Positions 43,450-52,429 of a stretch of DNA of 64,000 nt are shown piece by piece. The number at the start of each line of letters is the position of its first letter. The first letter of the stretch is position 1. Source of the stretch: Actinobacteria bacterium 69-20 (lineage in GTDB: Bacteria; Actinomycetota; Actinomycetes; Mycobacteriales; Nakamurellaceae); assembly GCA_001897425.1 (NCBI GenBank), contig MKSW01000036.1, positions 17,575 to 81,574 of the forward strand. Reading direction: 5' to 3'. Made by a program: the position numbers and the translations under genes. Below the pieces are notes generated by a model that did not search any database, was not told where the DNA came from, and saw only the letters and a program-made list of their open reading frames with translations.

Positions 43450-45063
43450 ATGAACACCCCCGCGAATGCCCACCGCCCGGTCGTGGTGGTCGACTTCGGC
43501 GCCCAGTACGCGCAGCTGATCGCGCGCCGGGTCCGCGAGGCCCACGTGTACTCGGAGATCGTCCCGTGCACCGCGCCGCTCTCCACGCTGCTCGCGAAAG
43601 ACCCTGCGGCGGTGATCCTTTCGGGCGGGCCGGCCAGCGTGTACGCGGACGGCGCACCGGACGTAGACCGGGGATTGTTCGATGCCGGCGTGCCCGTCCT
43701 CGGCATCTGCTACGGCTTCCAGGCCATGACCACGGCGCTCGGCGGCCAGGTGGACCGCAATGACCGCAGCGAATACGGTGCGACGGAGCTGGCCGTCGCA
43801 CCGCAGGATTCCACGCTGCTCCGCGACCTCCCGGAACGGCTCACCGTGTGGATGAGCCACCGTGACTCCGTGGTGCAGGCGCCGGACGGATTCGCCGTCA
43901 CCGCGTCCACCGCCCACACCCCGATCGCCGCCTACGAGAACCGCGCCGCCAGGCTGGCTGGGGTGCAGTTCCACCCGGAGGTGCTGCACACCGAGCACGG
44001 TCAGCAGATCCTCGAGCACTTCCTGTACGACGTCGCCGATCTCGCTCCCGACTGGACAGCCCAGGGCATCCTCGCCGAGCAGGTCGCGGCGGTGCGCGCC
44101 CAGGTCGGCGGCGCCCGGGTGATCTGCGCCCTGTCCGGCGGTGTCGACTCGGCCGTCGCCGCCGCCATCGTGCACCGCGCGGTGGGCGACCAGCTCACCT
44201 GCGTGTTCGTCGATCACGGCCTGCTGCGGGCGGGGGAGCGGGAGCAGGTGGAACGGGACTACGTGGCCGCCACCGGGGTCCGGCTGGTGACCGTCGACGC
44301 GTCGAAAACATTCCTGGACGCGCTGGCGGGCGTCACCGAACCGGAGCGCAAACGCAAGATCATCGGCCGGGAGTTCATCCGGACGTTCGAGCGGGCCGCG
44401 GCCGATCTGGTCGCCGAGGCGGAAGCAGAGACCGGGGTGACGGCCGAAACCGGGCCGGGTGGTGCCGGGCCGGTCAAGTTCCTGGTCCAGGGCACGCTTT
44501 ACCCGGACGTGGTCGAGTCCGGCGGCGGCACCGGCACCGCGACCATCAAGTCGCACCACAACGTCGGCGGGCTGCCCGAGGATCTCGATTTCGAACTCGT
44601 CGAGCCGCTGCGCGCCCTGTTCAAGGACGAGGTCCGGCTGCTCGGTACCGAACTCGGGTTGCCGCCGGAGATCGTGTCACGGCACCCGTTCCCCGGCCCC
44701 GGCCTGGGAGTGCGGATCATCGGTGAGATCACCGCCGAACGGCTCGAGATCCTGCGCGCCGCAGACGCTATCGTCCGCGCGGAGATGACGGCCGCCGGCG
44801 TCGACGGCCAGATCTGGCAGTGCCCGGTCGTGCTGCTCGCCGACGTGCGATCGGTTGGGGTGCAGGGCGACAGCCGCACCTACGGGATGCCGGTGGTGCT
44901 GCGGCCCGTCACCAGCGAGGACGCGATGACGGCCGACTGGGCGCGGCTGCCGGACACGCTGCTCTCCCGCATTGCGAACCGCATCACCGGGGAGGTCGAC
45001 GAGATCACCCGCGTGGTCCTCGATGTCACCAGCAAGCCGCCGGGCACCATCGAGTGGGAGTAG
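43450..45063 (+). CDS. guaA: GMP synthase (glutamine-hydrolysing)
   Basis: [46 protein letters not shown]-terminal [13 protein letters not shown]. Confidence 0.98.
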   Translation: MNTPANAHRPVVVVDFGAQYAQLIARRVREAHVYSEIVPCTAPLSTLLAKDPAAVILSGGPASVYADGAPDVDRGLFDAGVPVLGICYGFQAMTTALGGQVDRNDRSEYGATELAVAPQDSTLLRDLPERLTVWMSHRDSVVQAPDGFAVTASTAHTPIAAYENRAARLAGVQFHPEVLHTEHGQQILEHFLYDVADLAPDWTAQGILAEQVAAVRAQVGGARVICALSGGVDSAVAAAIVHRAVGDQLTCVFVDHGLLRAGEREQVERDYVAATGVRLVTVDASKTFLDALAGVTEPERKRKIIGREFIRTFERAAADLVAEAEAETGVTAETGPGGAGPVKFLVQGTLYPDVVESGGGTGTATIKSHHNVGGLPEDLDFELVEPLRALFKDEVRLLGTELGLPPEIVSRHPFPGPGLGVRIIGEITAERLEILRAADAIVRAEMTAAGVDGQIWQCPVVLLADVRSVGVQGDSRTYGMPVVLRPVTSEDAMTADWARLPDTLLSRIANRITGEVDEITRVVLDVTSKPPGTIEWE

Positions 45064-45113
45064 CGCACGGCCCGCGCCCGGACAACGGTGCGTATCTGCG
45101 CGGTGCGGCCGGC

Positions 45114-45136
45114 ATCGAGTATGACGCTGTTCGGCG
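45114..45136 (+). repeat. Copy of dispersed TATGACG motif downstream of guaA
   Basis: atcgagtatgacgctgttcggcg. Confidence 0.9.
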
Positions 45137-45187
45137 CACGGCGCCGAGGCCCGCATCGCCCGCCCGCGCCACCAGGGAGGCAGGCGG

Positions 45188-45222
45188 ATTGCCCCGGGCC
45201 GCGTAGCGCGACCCGGGGCAAT
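45188..45222. terminator. Bidirectional terminator between convergent guaA and lipase genes
   Basis: attgccccgggccgcgtagcgcgacccggggcaat hairpin. Confidence 0.85.
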
Positions 45223-45239
45223 TTGCGTGGCGGGGCGCG

Positions 45240-46151
45240 CTACCGAAGCGCGGCCTCGAACGCGTTCGCGATCACGGCGTATCCGGCGCCGGTCGGATGC
45301 ACGTCGAAGTTCGCGGGGGAGGTACAGAAGTACACCAGGTTCCCGCAGTCGAAGGTGCTCGCGTTGTTCACGTTGATCGGCACGAAGGCGTCCGCCACCG
45401 GGTCGAAGTGCAGCAGCGCGACGGCCGCGATGCTCAGGTCGACGGCGGCGGCCGGGATGTTGCTCGCCGGGTACGCGTGACCGAACGGGTTATAGGGAGC
45501 GAGGACGACGATCGTCGCGAACGGCGCGGCGCTGCGCAGCTTCCCGAGAATTGTCGACAGGTTGTTGCGCATGGTCTTGAGTGCGGGCGCGAGATCTGGG
45601 CAACTCGGGTTCGTCAGGCATGTCGCCGCGATGGGCAGGACGTCGTTCGCGCCGATGGACAGCGTGATCAGGCCGCGATCCCACCACGGGCGGCTCTTGA
45701 GAAATGCTGTGGCCGCCGCCATTTGCGAGCCGGAATAGGGCCACGTGCCGTATCCCGAGTTCGCGGCCGGACAGGTCTTGCCGCCGACGCCGAGCATGGT
45801 CAAGGTGCTCTCACCGGGGCAAGAGAGGTTCGTGGTCGATCCGGTGAGGTGCAGATCCGCCGCCAGGATCTGGGTGTAGCCGGCGAAGTCCGCCGGATTG
45901 TGGTCGGTTTCGAACTTTGCAAGATTGGCAGCCGAATACCCGAACCCCAGCGAGTCACCCAGCGACAGGTAGTACCGGTAGTTCGGCGCGCTGCGTACCC
46001 AATCGGGCGCGGGGGCCACTGTGGCGACCGCGGCCGTCGGTGCCACCGACGTTGCCGAGGCCGCCGGGGCGACGACGACCGTGGCGATCACAGCCGCGGA
46101 TAGCGCAATCGTTGCGGCCGAACACATTCCGGCCCATCGTGACAGGCGCAT
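45240..46151 (-). CDS. Secreted SGNH/GDSL hydrolase
   Basis: Signal peptide MRLSRWAGMCSAATIALSAAVIATVVVAPAASA; YYLSLGDSLGFGYS; SIGANDVLP; DVHPTGAGYAVIA. Confidence 0.93.
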   Translation of the reverse strand: MRLSRWAGMCSAATIALSAAVIATVVVAPAASATSVAPTAAVATVAPAPDWVRSAPNYRYYLSLGDSLGFGYSAANLAKFETDHNPADFAGYTQILAADLHLTGSTTNLSCPGESTLTMLGVGGKTCPAANSGYGTWPYSGSQMAAATAFLKSRPWWDRGLITLSIGANDVLPIAATCLTNPSCPDLAPALKTMRNNLSTILGKLRSAAPFATIVVLAPYNPFGHAYPASNIPAAAVDLSIAAVALLHFDPVADAFVPINVNNASTFDCGNLVYFCTSPANFDVHPTGAGYAVIANAFEAALR

Positions 46152-46276
46152 CAGGAAACCTCCGAGACCTAGGCCCTGGAGCGCCACATCCGGCGGACCG
46201 GCGGCGGGACACATGATCACTGTAGAGTGCGCGCCCCGGTGCCGGAAGGCGCCAGACTTGACTCGCCTAAAGAGAG

Positions 46277-46336
46277 GTCGAGTGGGAGTCCTGCAGAGAA
46301 TATGGCACCCCAAACTCTGCAGGACTCCCACTCGAC
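46277..46336. repeat. Perfect 22-bp inverted repeat with 16-nt loop
   Basis: gtcgagtgggagtcctgcagag-aatatggcaccccaaa-ctctgcaggactcccactcgac. Confidence 0.97.
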
Positions 46337-46398
46337 GAGAAATCCGGACGTTTCGACGTGAGTTCCGGTAGCCCTGGTGAGGCGACGGCACCGGTAAA

Positions 46399-46659
46399 TC
46401 ACCTCATATGACGACGTCCGGGCAGGGCGCTGAGGATCATTGCGAGTCCGATGAGCGCGATCACGCCGGCGGCGACCCATGGGCCGAGGTGTGGCGCGAG
46501 CCACCATGCGGTTCCGAGGATGCCGATGGCGGCGATCGCGAGGAACAGGACGCCGAACACCAGGCTGGCAGGATCGGCGCGGCGGACGCCGCGGGTCGCA
46601 TCGCCGCGATCCGGGGCACCGGACCTGTCAGCCATGGCGCACCACCACCTGGCCGGCAT
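46399..46659 (-). CDS. Small membrane protein
   Basis: ASLVFGVLFLAIAAIGILGTAWWLAPHLGPWVAAGVIALIGLAMILSALPGRRHMR. Confidence 0.75.
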   Translation of the reverse strand: MPARWWCAMADRSGAPDRGDATRGVRRADPASLVFGVLFLAIAAIGILGTAWWLAPHLGPWVAAGVIALIGLAMILSALPGRRHMR

Positions 46660-48178
46660 TGTTCTGCACGTCGAGTTTGATGCTGCCGCTGGACTTCTCG
46701 CCGTTCTGGTGTCCGGTCTCGGTCGTCCGCACGCCGCTGCCGGTGCTGCCCAGGCAATCGACCGCGCCGAGGCGGCTGTAGCACGTGGCGTCGACCGTGA
46801 CGCCGCTCGGCACGATCACCGTGACTTGGCCGGCATTCAAGGCGACGCTCGTTGTCACCGAACGATCGAGAGGCAGCTTCAGGTCGGAAAGGTCCAGCGT
46901 TGCCTGCCCCGCGGTCCACGAGTAGGCGGTCTGTACGTCGGTCACCAACGTCGGCGTCCACGTCTGCGCACCGAACCCGTGGGTGCCGCTGATCCCGGTG
47001 ACGGTGAGGCCGAGGGTGAGCAAGGCGAGAAAGATGCCCGGGCCGATCAGATGCCGTCCGCCGACGCCGCGCAGCGATGCGACGATGAGCCCGACGCCGA
47101 CCACGGCCAGCGTGATTCCGGTAATGGCGGACCAGTAGAGCGACCACCAGCCGAGCAGTACCCCGGCCGCGAGCGAGCCGCCGGTGAGCAGGGCGAGCCC
47201 CAGGAACAACCGGCCGATCGCCGAACCCCCCGCGCGGCCAGCACGGGCCGCCACCGAGCCGGAACCTGCGCCGGCCGGCTGCGCCGGATCAGGCCCAGGC
47301 TCGGGAAGGTCCCAGGCGAAGGGTGCCGCGCCGAGCGGGTCCCATGCCGGCGGAGTACGCCGACCCATCGACAAAAGCTCCTCCGGTGACGGAGTTCTCG
47401 CCTCCGGCGCCCCGCTAGCGGCGTCATCGACACCGCTCATGGTGCCTGCCGGAGCATGCGCCGGGTCGGCATCCGCCCGGTAGGCATCGGCGGATGCGGG
47501 CGCATCGCCGGGAGCAGGGGCATGGCCGGACAGATCGTCATGGGCGGTGTTCGGTGCGGTGGCGGACATGGCATCGCTCTCCGAGGCGCGCCCGGGTCGG
47601 CCGGTGCCCCATTGGTCGGCCCAACGGCTCGCGTGTTCGCCCACGCGGTTGCCCCACGCCGAGACCCGTTCCCCGAACTCGTCCGCCCTCGCGGACCAGT
47701 CCGCGCGCGTCCGCCAGTCGGCGCGGCGGCCCCAGTCGGCAGGAGGGGTCCAGGTGCGGGAGCGGCATCGCATGGCCCGCCCGCGGGCGAGCAGCACGAA
47801 GACCACGCCCGCGGCGATCGCCACCGGCCAGAACGGGACGCCCCAGGAGAACACGGAGCCGGCACTCGCCAGCGCGACGATCACCAGCACGACGGCGAGC
47901 GCCGGGGAGACGGAGGACCGGCCGCGCCCGGCCAGTGCCTGCACGGCGGACGCGTCGTCGCCGTCGGCGGGCATCACCAGCCAGCCGATGCAATACAGCA
48001 GCACGCCGGATCCGCCGAATAGGGCCAGCACCACGAACGCGACCCGGATCAGGATCGGGTCGACGCCGAGCGCACGCCCCAGGCCGCCCGCCACGCCGGC
48101 GATCTTCCGATCCGCGCGGGAGCGACGGGGGAGTGTGATGTGCCCGGGTTTCGCGGTGCGCGGCGTGTCGGTGTCCAT
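46628..48178 (-). CDS. PspC domain-containing protein
   Basis: LPRRSRADRKIAGVAGGLGRALGVDPILIRVAFVVLALFGGSGVLLYCIGWLVMP; low-complexity middle; C-terminal beta domain. Confidence 0.9.
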   Translation of the reverse strand: MDTDTPRTAKPGHITLPRRSRADRKIAGVAGGLGRALGVDPILIRVAFVVLALFGGSGVLLYCIGWLVMPADGDDASAVQALAGRGRSSVSPALAVVLVIVALASAGSVFSWGVPFWPVAIAAGVVFVLLARGRAMRCRSRTWTPPADWGRRADWRTRADWSARADEFGERVSAWGNRVGEHASRWADQWGTGRPGRASESDAMSATAPNTAHDDLSGHAPAPGDAPASADAYRADADPAHAPAGTMSGVDDAASGAPEARTPSPEELLSMGRRTPPAWDPLGAAPFAWDLPEPGPDPAQPAGAGSGSVAARAGRAGGSAIGRLFLGLALLTGGSLAAGVLLGWWSLYWSAITGITLAVVGVGLIVASLRGVGGRHLIGPGIFLALLTLGLTVTGISGTHGFGAQTWTPTLVTDVQTAYSWTAGQATLDLSDLKLPLDRSVTTSVALNAGQVTVIVPSGVTVDATCYSRLGAVDCLGSTGSGVRTTETGHQNGEKSSGSIKLDVQNNAGQVVVRHG

Positions 48179-48290
48179 GCCACCCACGGTTCCCGAAGCG
48201 GGCGCCGAGCACCATCGGGGATCGCCCCGGTTTGCAGATCCAGGGTGAACCCTGATCCGCGCGGGCGCGCTCGCGTGGAACCCTGGTGAG

Positions 48291-49793
48291 GTGAGCTCGC
48301 CCGAAATCCTGCGCACGCCGGACGGCATGGTGCGCCTGGTTCGGCCGGTGTACGGCCGGGTGCTGGCGGGGGTAGCCGCCGGGGTCGCGGCGCACCTGCG
48401 GCTGCCGGTCGGCGTGGTGCGGGCGGCCTTCGTCGTGCTGTCGCTGATGGCCGGGGCGGGCGTGGTGGCCTATGCGCTGCTGTGGATCTTCGTGCCGCAG
48501 CTGCCATCCGACGGTCCGGTGGCCGCCGCCGGGACCGGCACGGTGACCGGCGCCCCCGGAGCTGCTTTGCCCCGCGCGGCCGGGCCTGCCGAACGCCGCC
48601 AAGCCATCGGGATCGCCGCGCTCGGCGTGGCCATCCTGATCGCCGCACTCGCGTTGGGGGTCGGGCGCTACATGGGCGCCCTGGTCGCGCCGCTCGCCGT
48701 GGTGGCGATCGGTGGCGCGTTCCTCTGGCGAGAGGCGGACGAGACCCGCCGCGAGCGCTGGCGACGCACGGCGGCTGGGTTCGCCCGGCCGGGACGCGCC
48801 GCGCTGTGGCGGATCGTCGGCGGGATCGCCCTGGTGATCGGCGGTCTCGCCGTCTTCGCGGTCGGGCAACTCGACTTCGCCGCGGCCCGGTCGGCGCTGA
48901 TCGCGGTGCTGCTGACCCTCGTCGGCGTCGCGGTGATCACCGTGCCGTGGCTGGCCCGGCTGGTGCGCGATCTCGGCGCCGAGCGCCGCGAGCGCATCCG
49001 CCAGCGGGAACGTGCCGAGGTGGCCGCGCACCTGCACGACTCAGTGCTGCAAACACTCGCCCTGATCCAGCGCCAGTCGACCGACCCCCGGGAAGTGCAA
49101 CGCCTCGCGCGCAGCCAGGAGCGTGAACTGCGGTCATGGCTGTACGGACCGGCCGGGTACGCGAGCGAGGCCCGCACGGCCGATGACGCCGGGGGCCCGG
49201 GGGCGACCGGCGGCTGGACGGAGGCCTGGGCCGGCGCCTGGGGCGGCGGCTGGCCGGCTGGCGCGAGCACCGCGGACACACTCGACAACGACGGCGGAAC
49301 GCCGCGAACGGCGTCATATCCGGGGTCACACAAGTCGGCACACCCGGCAGCCGACCCGTCGACCGGCCGGCCGCACCCGCAGACCCTCGCCGTCGCCCTC
49401 GCCCAGGTGTCCGGCGAGGTCGAGGACGCCTACGCGATCACCATCGAGCCGGTGGTGGTGGGCGACGCGCCTATGACGCCGCACCTCGCGGCACTCGTCG
49501 CGGCCGCCCGCGAGGCGATGGTCAATGCCGCGAAACACGCTGGGGTGCAAGAGGTCAGCGTGTACGGCGAGGTCGAGTCCGGTACGGCGTCGGTGTTCGT
49601 GCGGGATCGCGGCAGCGGGTTCGATCCGACTGCCGTCAGCCCGGATCGGCGCGGACTGGCCGAATCCATCCGCGGCCGGATGCAGCGGCACGGCGGAACC
49701 GCGCAGGTCCGCTCGTCACCGGGCAGCGGCACCGAGATCGTGCTCAGCGTGCCCGTGCTGGCGGACGCGGTGAGCGCGGATGCGGCAGACTGA
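48291..49793 (+). CDS. PspC domain-containing sensor histidine kinase
   Basis: N-terminal PspC; EVAAHLHDSVLQTLALIQRQSTDPREVQRLARSQERELRSWLYG; EAMVNAAKHAG; GLAESIRGRMQRHGG. Confidence 0.93.
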   Translation: MSSPEILRTPDGMVRLVRPVYGRVLAGVAAGVAAHLRLPVGVVRAAFVVLSLMAGAGVVAYALLWIFVPQLPSDGPVAAAGTGTVTGAPGAALPRAAGPAERRQAIGIAALGVAILIAALALGVGRYMGALVAPLAVVAIGGAFLWREADETRRERWRRTAAGFARPGRAALWRIVGGIALVIGGLAVFAVGQLDFAAARSALIAVLLTLVGVAVITVPWLARLVRDLGAERRERIRQRERAEVAAHLHDSVLQTLALIQRQSTDPREVQRLARSQERELRSWLYGPAGYASEARTADDAGGPGATGGWTEAWAGAWGGGWPAGASTADTLDNDGGTPRTASYPGSHKSAHPAADPSTGRPHPQTLAVALAQVSGEVEDAYAITIEPVVVGDAPMTPHLAALVAAAREAMVNAAKHAGVQEVSVYGEVESGTASVFVRDRGSGFDPTAVSPDRRGLAESIRGRMQRHGGTAQVRSSPGSGTEIVLSVPVLADAVSADAAD

Positions 49794-49831
49794 CGGGCAG
49801 TGCACTCAGCAGTGCAGTCCAGGGGCGCCCG

Positions 49832-50524
49832 GTGCCGGCCGGGCATCCCGCCACCGGAGGTGTGATCGTGTCGCCGTGTCGGGTCTTCCTGGTCGACGAC
49901 CACGCGCTGTTCCGCGCCGGCGTCAAGGCCGAACTGGCGAACCTCGGTGACGAGCGCATCGAGGTGGTCGGCGAGGCCGGATCGGTGAACGAGGCCATTG
50001 TCCGGATCGGCGCGGATCCACCGGACGTGGTGCTGCTCGACGTGCACATGCCGGACGGCGGCGGGCGGGCCGTGCTCGACCAGCTGCACCCCTCACTGCC
50101 CGGTGTCGTCTTCCTGGCCCTTTCCGTCTCCGACGCGGCCGAGGACGTGATCAACGTGATCCGCGGCGGCGCGCGCGGGTACGTCACCAAGACGATCTCC
50201 GGACGCGAACTGGCCGACGCGATCGTCCGGGTCGCCGGGGGAGACGCGGTGTTCTCGCCGCGGCTGGCCGGGTTCGTCCTCGATGCCTTCTCCGACAAGC
50301 CTTCCGCCGCAAGTGTTTCCGACCCGGAGCTGGATCTGCTCTCGCCGCGCGAGCGGGAGGTGCTGCGGCTGCTGGCGCGCGGCTACACCTACAAGGAGAT
50401 CGCCGCGGAACTGTTCATCTCCGTGAAGACCGTGGAAACGCACGCCTCCAGCGTGCTGCGCAAGACGCAGATGTCCAACCGGCACGCGCTGTCCCGGTGG
50501 GCCACCGAGCGGCGGCTGGTATGA
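49832..50524 (+). CDS. LuxR-type response regulator, partner of upstream kinase (start uncertain)
   Basis: VFLVDDHALFRAGVKAEL; DVVLLDVHMPDGGG; LSPREREVLRLLARGYTYKEIAAELFISVKTVETHASSVLRKTQ. Confidence 0.94.
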   Translation: MPAGHPATGGVIVSPCRVFLVDDHALFRAGVKAELANLGDERIEVVGEAGSVNEAIVRIGADPPDVVLLDVHMPDGGGRAVLDQLHPSLPGVVFLALSVSDAAEDVINVIRGGARGYVTKTISGRELADAIVRVAGGDAVFSPRLAGFVLDAFSDKPSAASVSDPELDLLSPREREVLRLLARGYTYKEIAAELFISVKTVETHASSVLRKTQMSNRHALSRWATERRLV

Positions 50525-51798
50525 GGCGACGGGCAGTTCTTGTCCCGGTCGCTGCCGTGATCGCTGCGGTTCTTGCTGCGACGACGCTGTCCGGGTGCGT
50601 GGCGTCGCGCGGCGCCGATGGGCTCGTCGGTACGGTGACCAGCACCCGCTCGATGGGTGAAGTCTCGACCGGATCGGTTTCGGCGCCACCTTTTTCGAGT
50701 ATGACGATGTCCGCGGCGGCTTCGCCGCCGGACACGGCGTCGCCCAGCGAAGCGGCCAGTGCGGGCAGTTCGGCCAGTGCGGCGACCGGGGCGGCCCGCG
50801 CCTCCGCAACCACGGCGACCACGACGACCACCGCGAGCCAGGACCCGAAGGCTGAGCCGCCCGGCCAGTTCACCCTGGCGCTCGCCGGCGATGTCAACTT
50901 CTCCGGCCGCACCGCAACGCTGCTGGCCGCGGACCCGGCGACGGCGCTGCGCGAGGCCGCCACCCAGCTGAGCCCGGCTGACCTCACCATGGTGAACCTC
51001 GAGTCGGCCATCACCACACGCGGCGTTCCGGCGCCCAAAGAGTTCCACTTCCGCGCTCCGGCAACGGCTCTCGACGCGCTCGCGTCCGGCGGGGTGGACT
51101 TGGTGACCATGGCCAACAACCACGCCGTCGACTACGGCGATCAGGGCCTGGCCGACACCCTCGCCGCGGTCAAGGATTCGCCGATCCCGGTCCTCGGAAT
51201 CGGCGCGAACGCCGCGCAGGCCTACGCGCCGTGGACCGGCACCGTGAACGGCATCCAGGTCGCGATCCTGGCCGCGAGCCAGGTCCACGACTGGACGACG
51301 GCCACCCATACCGCGACCGCCACGAAGCCCGGTATCGCGAGCGCGTTCTCGCCGCAACTCATCACCGCCGTGAAGGCGGCGAAGGCGCGGGCCGACGTGG
51401 TTATCGTCTACCTGCACTGGGGGATCGAGTACCAGACCTGCCCGTCCGGCGAGCAGCGATCACTGGCCGACGCGCTGGCGAAGGCCGGCGCCACCGCCGT
51501 CGTCGGCACCCACGTGCACGTGCTGCAGGGTGCCGGCTGGCGCAGCGACGGCAGCTACGTCGCCTACGGCCTGGGCAACTACTTCTGGTGGAAGTCCTTC
51601 GGCAATCAGCAGGACGACAACGGCGTGCTCACGCTGACTTTCGATGCGAAAAGCGTCATCTCCGCCCGCTTCCTCCCCACCCATCTGGACGACCGCGGGG
51701 TTCCCCAGGTCGCGACCGGGGCGCAGCGGGATCGCATCGCCGCCGAATGGGCGCGCGACCGGCAGTGCGCCGGCCTCGCGGCGACCCCGCCGTCCTGA
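50521..51798 (+). CDS. CapA family protein (poly-gamma-glutamate synthesis type), secreted
   Basis: TLALAGDVNFSGRTATLL; MANNHAVDYGDQGLADTL; VVGTHVHVLQGAGWRSDGSYVAYGLGNYFW. Confidence 0.9.
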   Translation: MRRRAVLVPVAAVIAAVLAATTLSGCVASRGADGLVGTVTSTRSMGEVSTGSVSAPPFSSMTMSAAASPPDTASPSEAASAGSSASAATGAARASATTATTTTTASQDPKAEPPGQFTLALAGDVNFSGRTATLLAADPATALREAATQLSPADLTMVNLESAITTRGVPAPKEFHFRAPATALDALASGGVDLVTMANNHAVDYGDQGLADTLAAVKDSPIPVLGIGANAAQAYAPWTGTVNGIQVAILAASQVHDWTTATHTATATKPGIASAFSPQLITAVKAAKARADVVIVYLHWGIEYQTCPSGEQRSLADALAKAGATAVVGTHVHVLQGAGWRSDGSYVAYGLGNYFWWKSFGNQQDDNGVLTLTFDAKSVISARFLPTHLDDRGVPQVATGAQRDRIAAEWARDRQCAGLAATPPS

Positions 51799-51825
51799 GC
51801 CGACGCGCAGACCGTGGCGGCGGAA

Positions 51826-52176
51826 CTACTTGCGGCCGAGCTGGCCGCGGCCGAGCGAGAGCAGCAGCATGCCGAGTTCGGTGCCTGCCGGGCCGAGTAC
51901 GGCGAAACGGTCCAGGATCTTCATCTCGCGGCTGTAGACGATGCGGGTGCCGCCCTCGGAGGCGCGCGCGGCGCCGATCGCGTGGGAGATCTCGCTGCGG
52001 CGCTGGATCAGCCGGACCAACTCCGAGTCGATCTCGTCGATCTCGGCACGCATCTCGGTGATCGTGCGGCCGTCGTGCTCCGGGCTCCCCGTGCTGGTCG
52101 GCAGTCCGCCGTGCGGCCGCGTCTCGCGCAGAGCCATGGTCGCCTCCGGGGTTGTCGCCGCTGTCTGGGTACTCAT
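51826..52176 (-). CDS. Chorismate mutase (AroQ fold)
   Basis: MRAEIDEIDSELVRLIQRRSEISHAIGAARASEGGTRIVYSREMKILDRF; next to pcrA as in Mycobacteriales. Confidence 0.9.
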   Translation of the reverse strand: MSTQTAATTPEATMALRETRPHGGLPTSTGSPEHDGRTITEMRAEIDEIDSELVRLIQRRSEISHAIGAARASEGGTRIVYSREMKILDRFAVLGPAGTELGMLLLSLGRGQLGRK

Positions 52177-52429
52177 GTCGTGCTCCTCATTCTGCCCCGG
52201 CCCACCGCCCCGAACACGGAAAACGCCCCGGGGCCGGAAGACCTCGGGGCGTCGCGTTTGCGGGAAGACTCAGCCGCGCACGGGCACCGGGGTCCGGTAC
52301 CCATAGAAAAACTCGCGGCGAGCCATGGGGACATTGAACCACATCACCGCGGTGCCTGTCTCGTGTACGGGTTCCGGGACCCGCATGCGCACCGACCGTC
52401 ATCCCGGGACGGTAACGTCTGAAGGCGAT

